A stretch of 64,000 bases of DNA, from the NCBI RefSeq assembly GCF_900446215.1, contig NZ_UAQZ01000014.1, positions 186,001 through 250,000 of the forward strand, read 5' to 3'. The notes beneath the pieces were generated by a model. That model did no database searches. It was not told the origin of the DNA and was given only the letters and a program-made list of their open reading frames with translations. Shown here one piece after another: positions 8,783-15,567 of this stretch. The position numbers were made by a program, and so were the translations under genes. Position 1 is the first letter of the stretch. The number at the start of each line of letters is the position of its first letter. This DNA is from Burkholderia cenocepacia (GTDB taxonomy: Bacteria > Pseudomonadota > Gammaproteobacteria > Burkholderiales > Burkholderiaceae).

Positions 8783-8812
8783 GCCCGTATCCTCGCGATA
8801 CGGGCTTTTTTT
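8783..8812 (+). terminator. Intrinsic terminator downstream of the small exported protein
   Basis: GCCCGTAT-CCTCGCG-ATACGGGC followed by seven T residues. It lies about 120 bp after the stop codon at 8665, so the transcript has a long 3' UTR. That UTR holds further short hairpins, such as GCCGCATGCGGC. A separate small RNA ending here is possible, but I see no clear promoter for one. Confidence 0.85.
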
Positions 8813-8859
8813 GCGTCGCCGGCCTGCCGCGGCGATGCACGGGGCGGGATGAAGAACCG

Positions 8860-9177
8860 CTACAGGCGGCTTTCGAGAATCGCCACGGCGCTCGCTTCGC
8901 TCAATGCGTAGTCGTCCATGCGGCGATCAGTCCAGGACAGTAATTTCTCGTCGCGCTCGAGGCGCGAGAATTCGGCTCGACCGCTGTCGGTCAGTACGGC
9001 GATGTCGACCGGTGCATGGAAGCCCGGTGCGGGGGCAACGGTTTTCTGCCTGACCGTGTCCATCAGCCCGAGCGAACGGAGATACTCGAACACGCCCGGG
9101 CGGCGTGCCCACGGTACCTGGCGGTACTGCACTCGTCTCAATGCGTCGAGCACCGCTTCGTTGGAATACGTGGCCAT
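8860..9177 (-). CDS. Conserved-looking hypothetical protein, winged-helix-like
   Basis: 105 aa (MATYSNEAVLDALRRVQYRQ). The pattern of short helices and the phrase VFEYLRSLGLMDTV ... VLTDSGRAEFSRLERDEKLL resemble a winged-helix or transcriptional-regulator-like fold, but no named family is certain. Codon bias fits a real gene. The ribosome site is weak (AAGAAAGA). It is divergent from the YdcF-family gene. Confidence 0.6.
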   Translation of the reverse strand: MATYSNEAVLDALRRVQYRQVPWARRPGVFEYLRSLGLMDTVRQKTVAPAPGFHAPVDIAVLTDSGRAEFSRLERDEKLLSWTDRRMDDYALSEASAVAILESRL

Positions 9178-9337
9178 CTCGATTCTTTCTTAAAGTGCAG
9201 CGACAATGCGAAGCGGCGCGCCGGGCGGGGTCTCCGCCCGCCGAAACCGCCACCGATTCTGGAGGCCGACGTTGTTCGGCGTCGCGTCAGGGCCGGATCG
9301 TCAGCCGTCCATAAAAAGACACCATACCCCAATCAAA

Positions 9338-10054
9338 TTGATTCTGTTCGATTCATTTGTACTTCTCTTCATCGGTTTCATGCTCTGCCGCAAGCGGCGT
9401 CGAACCATTTCGATCGTCGCCGCTGCGCTGTTCTGGCTGCTCGCGACGGGCTGGCTCGCCGCGCCGCTGATCGCCTGGAGCGAGGCAGGCGTCACGCCGG
9501 TCGAGCATCCCGACATGCATGGACGAACCACGCTGATCCTCATCGGCGCCGGCACGCTTCGCACCGATGCCGGATTGCAGCCGCCGCCCGACGGCGCCGC
9601 GCGCATCCGCAAGATTGCGGCGCTCTATCGCACGTGCCGGCAGCAGGCCGAACGCTGCACCGTGGTGATGTCGGGCGGCGACCCGCAGCATCACGGCGAT
9701 ACCGAGGCGGCCGTCTACGGGCGCCAGCTCGTCGCGCAAGGCGTGGCGCCGGCCGACCTCGTGCTCGAACCGAACAGCCGTACAACCTACGAAAACGCGA
9801 AATTCACTGCGTCTATACTACGCTCACAGTATGACGACGCGCGCATTCTCGTCACGTCGTCGTACCAGATGCGCCGGGCGCTGCTCGATTTCCGCCGCTT
9901 CGGCATCGATCCGCAACCCGTTTATGCGAATCTCCGGCGCGCGCAGACGGGGTGGCTGCCGCGCTGGCGCAATGTGGCCAACGCCGAACACGCGCTGCAC
10001 GAGCTGGTCGGGATCGCGCAATTCCACGTGTATCGTTGGCTCGGCTGGTTTTGA
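9338..10054 (+). CDS. YdcF/ElyC-family (DUF218) membrane protein
   Basis: DUF218 proteins such as ElyC, SanA and YdcF act at the cell envelope. Two N-terminal hydrophobic segments (LFDSFVLLFIGFMLC and ISIVAAALFWLLATGWLAAPL) precede a cytoplasmic-like alpha/beta domain. That domain has TTLILIGAGT, CTVVMSGGDPQHHGDTEAAVYG, LVLEPNSRTTYENAKFT and ARILVTSSYQMRRALLDFRRFG, the family signature. I chose the TTG at 9338 so that both membrane segments are included; an ATG at 9380 is the alternative. Upstream frame is open but unlike the family. Function here is probably envelope homeostasis (inference). Confidence 0.8.
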   Translation: MILFDSFVLLFIGFMLCRKRRRTISIVAAALFWLLATGWLAAPLIAWSEAGVTPVEHPDMHGRTTLILIGAGTLRTDAGLQPPPDGAARIRKIAALYRTCRQQAERCTVVMSGGDPQHHGDTEAAVYGRQLVAQGVAPADLVLEPNSRTTYENAKFTASILRSQYDDARILVTSSYQMRRALLDFRRFGIDPQPVYANLRRAQTGWLPRWRNVANAEHALHELVGIAQFHVYRWLGWF

Positions 10055-10263
10055 CGACCGCATGGAAATCTCCGCACTCCCCTGGATGGCAGGCGCGTGA
10101 CGAACCGCGCGAAGTGTTGCGCGACTTCAACGGGGCCTTGCGTCGTGCGGCGATCCGGTGCACATTGATCCGTCACTTTTGTTACACTCGACACGCACTC
10201 GATTGCAGTCGCCAGACAAAACGGCAACACTCGGGTTCATCACCACTTAGCGGAGGTAAAGCA

Positions 10264-10539
10264 ATGAAGAAGACGTCCCTGGCTATCCTGGTAGCGATGT
10301 CGGCGCTGACTGGCGCAGCGTATGCGCAAGAGAGCACGCAGATCCAGACCATCACCGATCCGGCCAAGATCGCCGAGATCGAGCAGCGTGCACAAGCGCT
10401 GCAACAGCAGCAAGCGGCCGAAGCGGCTCAGCCGGCGGCGCAGGAAGAGCATCACCACGGCAAGAAGGCTGCGCATCACAAGGCAGCTGCGAAGAAGGCC
10501 GGCAAGAAGGCAAAGGCTGCAGACGCTGCCAGCCAGTAA
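10264..10539 (+). CDS. Small exported Ala/Lys-rich hypothetical protein
   Basis: 91 aa. A Sec signal peptide (MKKTSLAILVAMSALTGAAYA-QE) precedes a short Gln/Ala-rich helical segment (AKIAEIEQRAQALQQQQAAE), a His-rich EEHHHGKKAAHH stretch and a Lys/Ala-rich tail. The ribosome site CGGAGGT lies 6 bp upstream and decides the start. A perfect terminator follows. Low complexity with His and Lys suggests a periplasmic polycation or metal-binding role, but no function is known to me. Confidence 0.8.
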   Translation: MKKTSLAILVAMSALTGAAYAQESTQIQTITDPAKIAEIEQRAQALQQQQAAEAAQPAAQEEHHHGKKAAHHKAAAKKAGKKAKAADAASQ

Positions 10540-10564
10540 GTTCGGCGGCACCGCATCAGCGAAA

Positions 10565-10597
10565 AGCCGAATCCGGGCAACCGGGTTCGGCTTTTTT
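10565..10597 (+). terminator. Strong intrinsic terminator
   Basis: A 12-bp stem (AGCCGAATCCGG paired with CCGGGTTCGGCT, one G-U pair) closed by a GCAA tetraloop and followed by a T-run. It ends the transcript of the small exported protein. Confidence 0.92.
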
Positions 10598-10675
10598 GGT
10601 TGCGGCGCCCGCGCGCTGTGCTAAAGTCGCGCACCGAAATTTTCCACCCGTGCGCACCCCGGTGCGGAGGACAGC

Positions 10676-10933
10676 ATGAGCAACATTCAACTCGACATCG
10701 AGTGGACCGAAGCCGCCACTCGCAAGATCAAGCAACTGATGCCCCGCGGCTCGGACGACGCGTTCCTCGCGCTGCCGCCGATCGAGTGCCTGCCGATGGA
10801 GGGCGACGTGCTGTTCCTCGGCCCGCAAGGCAAGCAGCAACCGTTCATCGTTGCCGAGCGCCAGTATCACCATGACGGCGACGCAGACTGGACGATCATC
10901 CTGATTCTCGACGTACCCAGCGCGTCGCACTGA
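10676..10933 (+). CDS. Conserved hypothetical protein (85 aa)
   Basis: 85-aa soluble protein (MSNIQLDIEWTEAATRKIKQ) with FLALPPIECLPMEGDVLFLG and a terminal beta-rich WTIILILDVPS. A GCGGAGGA ribosome site precedes the ATG. Codon use matches neighbouring genes. I do not recognise the family. It is convergent with the ABM monooxygenase gene. A 10-bp hairpin (10943-10964, GCGACCGGAC / GTCCGGTCGC) without a T-run lies between them. Confidence 0.7.
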   Translation: MSNIQLDIEWTEAATRKIKQLMPRGSDDAFLALPPIECLPMEGDVLFLGPQGKQQPFIVAERQYHHDGDADWTIILILDVPSASH

Positions 10934-10980
10934 CGCGCCGCCGCGACCGGACACGTCCGGTCGCCCCACCCGGCTCAGAC

Positions 10981-11271
10981 TCAGAGGAGCTTCGACAGCA
11001 CGCGGATTTCGGAACGCTCGATCCAGTCCGCGGCCGCTTCGCGATAAGCGAGAATATGCGCGGAACGCGCATGAGCGGCCAGCGCCTCCTCGCTCTCCCA
11101 ACGCTCGACGAATACGAACCGCGCGGGCTCCTTCAGATCGCGGTGCAGGTCGTACTGCAACGCGCCGGCTTCGTTGCGGGTCGGCTCGACGATTCCCTCG
11201 AGCACGGCGCGCAGTTTTTCCTCGGCCCCCGGCTTCGCCACGATCAGCGCCACGACTGCAATTTCCGCCAT
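10981..11271 (-). CDS. Putative quinol monooxygenase / ABM-domain protein
   Basis: 96-aa dimeric alpha+beta barrel of the antibiotic-biosynthesis-monooxygenase (YgiN-like) family: MAEIAVVALIVAKPGAEEKL, EPTRNEAGALQYDLHRDL, FVFVERWESEEALAAHARSAH. YgiN-type proteins oxidise quinols or remove reactive carbonyl/quinone species; substrate here is unknown. The ATG at 11271 has an AAGGAGG ribosome site. A longer frame to 11346 lacks one and adds residues foreign to the family. Confidence 0.85.
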   Translation of the reverse strand: MAEIAVVALIVAKPGAEEKLRAVLEGIVEPTRNEAGALQYDLHRDLKEPARFVFVERWESEEALAAHARSAHILAYREAAADWIERSEIRVLSKLL

Positions 11272-11360
11272 TCCCGCCTCCTTCATCCGAAAAAGTCCGA
11301 GAATACGCGAATCCTGCGCCGCACATCGGCTACCCGGATACGACATGGCGACGGCACCAA

Positions 11361-11392
11361 AAAAATAGCCCGCGCTTCAGAGAAGCGCGGGC
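11361..11392 (-). terminator. Intrinsic terminator ending the putative sigma-54 RNA
   Basis: On the minus strand GCCCGCGCTT-CTCTG-AAGCGCGGGC followed by TATTTTTTT: a 10-bp stem with U-tract. No protein gene on this strand ends nearby; the next upstream gene (bamC) has its own terminator at 11754-11778. It therefore most simply ends a non-coding RNA. Confidence 0.85.
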
Positions 11393-11569
11393 GAAACCGT
11401 CGCCCTACGAGGATAGGCGACGGGGCCATCGAGATCCGCACGCTGGCGCGGACCATCATCTGTTGCGCCGACGCTTGGCGCGTCGGCATGTGAAGGCGTC
11501 GATCCCGTTGTTCATGCGCTCGCCGCGCATTCCCGGTCCCTGACGCCGTCCTCCCTGTTCTAACGATTC
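11361..11569 (-). ncRNA. Predicted structured small RNA (about 210 nt), sigma-54 transcribed
   Basis: On the minus strand, between a sigma-54-type promoter and an intrinsic terminator, successive hairpins are visible: ATGCGC-GGCGA-GCGCAT (11514-11530), GCCGACGC-GCCAA-GCGTCGGC (11467-11487) and CCGTCGCC paired with GGCGACGG (11397-11423), then the terminator. The 5' part holds an AGGGAGGA stretch. No normal-sized ORF fits. A 24-codon frame (11456-11530, MRGERMNNGIDAF..., Arg-rich end) exists without a good ribosome site, so a dual-function RNA or small peptide gene is possible. It does not look like 6S RNA, whose ends pair into one long rod. Confidence 0.6.
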
Positions 11570-11579
11570 CAACCTATAA

Positions 11580-11596
11580 AGCAGGTTGCGTGCCAG
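11580..11596 (-). promoter_or_regulatory. Sigma-54 (RpoN) promoter, -24/-12
   Basis: The minus strand reads CTGGCACGCAACCTGCT. The -24 element TGGCACG is perfect and the -12 element CTGC differs from TTGC by one base. The GG and GC dinucleotides are exactly 10 nt apart, as RpoN requires. The predicted start is about 11569, giving an RNA that ends at the terminator at 11361-11392. Confidence 0.75.
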
Positions 11597-11645
11597 GCAT
11601 TACACGCGCAATATTCCATTGATTTATAAGGAAAAATTTTTAGAT

Positions 11646-11698
11646 CGACGACAATGCGACACGTGTTCTGTCGTCGTAACGCGGGGATGTTACGTAAC
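11646..11698. promoter_or_regulatory. Palindrome cluster upstream of the sigma-54 promoter (candidate activator sites)
   Basis: CGACGACA (11646-11653) and TGTCGTCG (11669-11676) form an inverted repeat with a 15-nt gap. CGTAAC (11675-11680), GTTACG (11689-11694) and CGTAAC (11693-11698) form further repeats, including the palindrome GTTACGTAAC. They lie about 75-130 bp upstream of the predicted start, the normal place for bacterial enhancer-binding protein sites. The activator is unknown. Confidence 0.5.
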
Positions 11699-11753
11699 GT
11701 CACGAGAAGGGACGGGCCCCGCCGAACATGCGCACACGCTGGCGAGCGGACAT

Positions 11754-11778
11754 GAAAAAAGCCCGCCGAATGGCGGGC
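11754..11778 (-). terminator. Intrinsic terminator of bamC
   Basis: Minus strand: GCCCGCC-ATTC-GGCGGGC followed by TTTTTT, about 27 bp after the bamC stop. The plus strand also carries four T residues after the stem, so it may act weakly in both directions. Confidence 0.88.
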
Positions 11779-11804
11779 TTTTCAAGGGTGCGGAGACGCC
11801 GGGA

Positions 11805-13013
11805 TCAGCGGAGCTGATTCACGAGCAACCCCATGATCTGGCGAGCGGCCGACGACGAATCGATTGCGCCCGAATCGTCGACGACCGCGACACGCGTCTG
11901 ATCGGCCGTAAGCGCCTTCACGTTGACGCGATACTGCTTCGCCTGCTTTTCCTTCTTGCCGTGGAACAGCTGGCTCCAGAAGCCCTGCTCGGCCGAGCTC
12001 AGATCCTTCGGATCGACATAGCGCACGAAATACAGGCCCTTCGTGCGATCGCGATCGTCGACCGTGAAATTCGCGCGATCGAGCGCGAGACCGACGTGCA
12101 GCCACGACCGGTCGTACGGCTCGCCGAGCGTGACTTCGGACGGCACGGCCGCTTCGGCCGCGTCATTGCCTTGCGCCGACGTACGCGAGACGTTCTGCGC
12201 AGCGATCGCCGCGGCAGCCTTCGACGACGCGTCGGCATCGGCCTTCTTGTCCTTCGAGACCGCGTTGTCCTTGATGTTCGCGATCGGCGGTTCGCCGTTC
12301 TTCGCGCGCTGCTCGTTCTGCGCGAGCACGGCCATCAGCCGCTTCAGGTATTCCGTCTCGAGCGCCGGATCGTTCGGCTTCGGTTCCCACTTGCTCGAAT
12401 CGTTGTTCGCGCCGGTGATCGCCTCGCGCATGCCCTTCTGGCTGATGAACACGTAGGTGCCGCCGTTCGGCGCCGAATCGAGACGCGTGCGGTACTTGTT
12501 GCGCTCGGCCGTCACGTACGAATTGCCCATCGCCTTCGAGATCACGCTGCGGATCAAGCCGTCGTTGATCTGCGGATGGGTTTCGTTCCAGTCGGTTTCC
12601 ATCACGCCCTTGTCGCGCTGGTCGACGACGAGCAGGAAGCCCTGCTCCTGCCAGAAACGGCGAACCTGCGGCCAGATCGCGGCCGGCTGCTTGCCGTCGA
12701 TCACGAGCCAGCTTTCGGTGCCGTCGCGCTGGATATGCATGCCGGCGACGGCCGGCGCGACGGTGTCCAGCGCAGGCGCGGCCTGCTGGACCTGCTGGAG
12801 CGCGGACAGGGAAGTCGCGCCGCCCTGGGGCGGCAGCGAACGCTGATCGGCCGTCTCGTCGAGCATGTTGGGCGGCACTGCGAGCGACGCTTCCTTCGAT
12901 TTCGAATCGCTCTTGTAGTCCACTTTCGTGGGCGACGACGTACCGCAACCGGCGACGAGCGCGCCGGTGGCGAGCACTGCAGCGAACCGCATGGTAAGAC
13001 GAAGATCAGTCAT
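11805..13013 (-). CDS. bamC: Outer-membrane assembly lipoprotein BamC (NlpB)
   Basis: BamC is an accessory lipoprotein of the BAM complex, which folds beta-barrel proteins into the outer membrane. 402 aa: a lipoprotein signal peptide with lipobox LVAGC (about C24), the flexible N-terminal segment that binds BamD, then two helix-grip domains (WLVIDGKQPAAIWPQVRRFW and WLHVGLALDRANFTVDDRDR), joined by an Ala/Lys-rich linker. The ATG at 13013 has an AGAGGA ribosome site; an upstream in-frame ATG adds a non-signal extension. The usual partner dapA is not adjacent; tRNA-Pro lies upstream instead. Confidence 0.93.
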   Translation of the reverse strand: MTDLRLTMRFAAVLATGALVAGCGTSSPTKVDYKSDSKSKEASLAVPPNMLDETADQRSLPPQGGATSLSALQQVQQAAPALDTVAPAVAGMHIQRDGTESWLVIDGKQPAAIWPQVRRFWQEQGFLLVVDQRDKGVMETDWNETHPQINDGLIRSVISKAMGNSYVTAERNKYRTRLDSAPNGGTYVFISQKGMREAITGANNDSSKWEPKPNDPALETEYLKRLMAVLAQNEQRAKNGEPPIANIKDNAVSKDKKADADASSKAAAAIAAQNVSRTSAQGNDAAEAAVPSEVTLGEPYDRSWLHVGLALDRANFTVDDRDRTKGLYFVRYVDPKDLSSAEQGFWSQLFHGKKEKQAKQYRVNVKALTADQTRVAVVDDSGAIDSSSAARQIMGLLVNQLR

Positions 13014-13110
13014 GTTCGGGGAATCCTCTTCCGCTAAATCACGGCGCTTTCCGTGGATCAACCTTGCATTTTACCGGGGCCGCGTTGCGATGTGCAAAAA
13101 AGCGGCGGCC

Positions 13111-13145
13111 AAGAAAAAACCCGCGTCAGCTTGAGCTGACGCGGG
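13111..13145 (-). terminator. Intrinsic terminator of tRNA-Pro
   Basis: Minus strand: CCCGCGTCAGC-TCAA-GCTGACGCGGG, an 11-bp stem followed by TTTTTTCTT, directly after the tRNA 3' end. Confidence 0.93.
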
Positions 13146-13153
13146 TTCTTGTC

Positions 13154-13230
<77 letters not shown>

Positions 13231-13361
13231 AAAGAAAAAAATTATAACAGACAGTTTCCCGATTTAGAACGGGTCGCATGCATTTTGTGAATGTTCTCGT
13301 GCAATTTTTTGGCGTGATGGCGGCGATGCAGGCAATCCGCGGCACTCACCGCGCATCGTCG

Positions 13362-14075
13362 TCACCGCTTGCGTGCGACGCAGATGACCGTCAGGCCGGC
13401 GACGCGATTGAAGCGGAACATCGGCAACTCGATGCGGCAGATCGTCTTCAGCAAGCCGTTGACGAACGGATGATGACGACGCAGTTGCGACGCAGGCTCG
13501 CGCGGCTGCGAACGCGCCCGCTCGCCCAGCCGCAACGCGGCCGCGAGCGGAAACGTGAGGCCGAAATAATAGGCGCCGTGCTCGACGTCGAGCCCGGCAC
13601 GCCGCACCACGCCCTCGAGGCCGCCGAGCGTATACCTGCGCTTGTGTTCGAGGAAATCGTCGTGGCCGCTCCACAGGAACTGGAACGCGGGCACCGTGAT
13701 CAGGAACCGGCTGCCCGACGGCGCACCGTGCACGTACTGCGTCAGCAGCCCGACGTCGTCGTCGACATGCTCGAGCACGTCCATCAGCAACACGAGATCG
13801 GCATCGAATCGATCGACGGCGCGCCGAAAGTGGATGGGCTTGCCGGCCGCCTCGCCGTCGCTGTCGTCGGCATAGCTCGTATCGACACACCACGCTTCCG
13901 TCGCTTGCGTGCGTTCGAGCAGATGCTTCGAGAAAAAACCGGAGCCCGCACCGACGTCGAGTATCCGGTTCGCGCCCGACGCGCCCAGAAACCGGCGAAT
14001 CGCGCTCGCCTTCGACGCGTAGTACCAGTGATCGCCCACCCCCGCACCGAGTACGTCGACTTCCTTCAGGTCCAT
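13362..14075 (-). CDS. SAM-dependent class I methyltransferase
   Basis: 237 aa. Motif I is ILDVGAGSGFFSKHLL and the post-motif region has WCVDTSYADD. Motif IV lies at LVLLMDVLEHVDDDVGLL. The C-terminus has hydrophobic stretches (YYFGLTFPLAAALRLG) as in polyprenyl-linked or lipid methyltransferases. The ATG at 14075 (MDLKEVDVLG) has a GGGGAAG ribosome site; an upstream frame is non-homologous. The substrate is not predictable. It stands alone, divergent from the phosphatase gene. Confidence 0.85.
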   Translation of the reverse strand: MDLKEVDVLGAGVGDHWYYASKASAIRRFLGASGANRILDVGAGSGFFSKHLLERTQATEAWCVDTSYADDSDGEAAGKPIHFRRAVDRFDADLVLLMDVLEHVDDDVGLLTQYVHGAPSGSRFLITVPAFQFLWSGHDDFLEHKRRYTLGGLEGVVRRAGLDVEHGAYYFGLTFPLAAALRLGERARSQPREPASQLRRHHPFVNGLLKTICRIELPMFRFNRVAGLTVICVARKR

Positions 14076-14394
14076 GGCGCTTCCCCGTGATGGCTGCCGT
14101 GTCGTGATATCGAACCCGCCACTGATGCCGATCTTACCTCGCCGCCATCGCCGCGCGTATCGGTCGATGCCCGGGGCCGCGCCGCTACCCGGCATTCGCC
14201 CCTAATCGAAAAGGACGATGGCCGCTTCACGGCAAATCGCTACCGTGCGGTAAGCCGGCGCGAGATCGACGTGCCCGGCAAGCCGTCCGACTGCATGCCG
14301 ATCGATCCGGCTCACCCCGGCCTTGCCATGTCGCGCGCAGGCAGCGGCACCGCGGTCGCGACGCCTGGTAACCGTCTCCGACACAGGGCATCGA
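14076..14394. other. Divergent intergenic region
   Basis: About 320 bp between the methyltransferase (minus) and phosphatase (plus) genes. No RNA gene, strong promoter match or terminator stands out, and the short open frames look like shadows. Confidence 0.5.
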
Positions 14395-15273
14395 ATGCAT
14401 CAGAAAAACGAAATTTCCCGTCGACATTTTCTCCGGCTGGGCGCCGGCACGATCGGCATCGCGCTGGGAAGCGCGTCGCTGCTGTCGGCATGCGGCGGCG
14501 ACGCGATAGCGGTCGCGCCGGTCACGACGCCGCGGCTGGCGTCCGCGTCGAACTTTCGCGACACGGCCGGGCCGGACGGAACCGGCTACGTGACGACCAG
14601 CGGCGCGAAGATGAAGAAAGGCGCGATCTATCGCTCGTCCGCGCTCGCGCTGTCCGCCGCCGACGTCGCGACCGTCGGCACGCTCGGCATCACGCAGGTC
14701 GATGACCTGCGCACGCCCGCCGAGATCAAGACGCAACCCGATGTACCGCTCGCCGGCGCCGCCTGGCAAAACCTCAACGTGCTCGGGGCCGCCAGTATCG
14801 ACCCGATTCCGACGACCGGCGCGACCGCGACGGCATTCATGCTGAGCATGTATCGCGCATTCGTCACGTCGGACAGCGCGCACGCCAGCTACCACGCGCT
14901 GTTCACCGGCTTCGCGGGCAGCGGCGACAACCGAGTGTTCCACTGCACGGCCGGCAAGGATCGCACCGGCTGGGCGACCGCCATTCTGCACTCGATCCTC
15001 GGCATCTCCGGGCAAACGATTCTGGCCGACTACCTGCTGACCAACGTCTATAGCGCAGCCGATATCGCCGCTTCGGTCGCCCACGCCCGACAAGCCGGCG
15101 GACAAAACGCGGCGGACATGATGACCGCACTGCAAGGCGCACACGCCGACTATCTGCAGGCGGCCTTCGATCAGGTCGCGACGTCGTACGGCTCGATGGC
15201 GTCGTACCTCGAGAACGGCCTGCAACTCGATCCGGCTACGCAAAACGCGATCCGGGAGCGCCTGCTGGTCTGA
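14395..15273 (+). CDS. Exported tyrosine phosphatase with Tat signal and lipobox
   Basis: 292 aa. The N-terminus has a twin-arginine motif (ISRRHFLRLG), a hydrophobic core and a lipobox (LLSAC, then GG), so it is probably a Tat-exported lipoprotein. The catalytic loop HCTAGKDRTGW is the HCxxGxxR signature of the Y_phosphatase3 (Mycobacterium PtpB-like) family. Upstream elements of the family are present: ASNFRDTAG, KGAIYRSSAL and VDDLRTPAEI. Secreted members can act on phosphotyrosine and phosphoinositides. The ATG at 14395 was chosen because the Tat signal starts there; the ribosome site is weak. Confidence 0.9.
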   Translation: MHQKNEISRRHFLRLGAGTIGIALGSASLLSACGGDAIAVAPVTTPRLASASNFRDTAGPDGTGYVTTSGAKMKKGAIYRSSALALSAADVATVGTLGITQVDDLRTPAEIKTQPDVPLAGAAWQNLNVLGAASIDPIPTTGATATAFMLSMYRAFVTSDSAHASYHALFTGFAGSGDNRVFHCTAGKDRTGWATAILHSILGISGQTILADYLLTNVYSAADIAASVAHARQAGGQNAADMMTALQGAHADYLQAAFDQVATSYGSMASYLENGLQLDPATQNAIRERLLV

Positions 15274-15567
15274 CCGGCCGTTGCTGTGCGCATCCGGTGA
15301 AACCCGCGCCGGCCAAGGCCGGCCGCGGTTTTTCAGGGCTGCCTCGAAAGACGCCGACCGCCGGCCCGCACAAACCAAACGGCCGTTTGATACGGCCGTT
15401 CATCCACCGCGAATCCGTTGTCTGGCCGCCCGCCGGCGCCCCGCGCCCGGGCGTCCGTTGTTTGGTAACGCCGCTCTAGCGCGCTATGACACACTGCACG
15501 GCATCGACGCTCGCGCCGTGCAGTCGCGCGCGCCGCCGTCGATCAAGACAAGACATGGAGACAGACG
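15274..15567. promoter_or_regulatory. Intergenic region with terminator and palindromes
   Basis: Just after the phosphatase gene, 15301-15335 forms a GC-rich imperfect hairpin (CCGGCC-AA-GGCCGG core) followed by TTTTT, a likely terminator. Further on there is a 14-bp perfect palindrome CAAACGGCCGTTTG (15376-15389), followed by another ACGGCCGT. A 9-bp inverted repeat CTGCACGGC/GCCGTGCAG lies at 15494-15523, 45 bp before the next gene. The latter two may be protein-binding or mRNA-leader elements of the big lipoprotein gene. Confidence 0.5.

Noticed and set aside
8666..8812. Independent small RNA after the small exported protein gene
   Set aside because: Hairpins and a terminator are present, but no promoter is visible; a long 3' UTR explains it as well.
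11361..11569. 6S RNA identity for the structured RNA
   Set aside because: The ends do not pair into the single long rod with central bubble; it forms separate hairpins instead.
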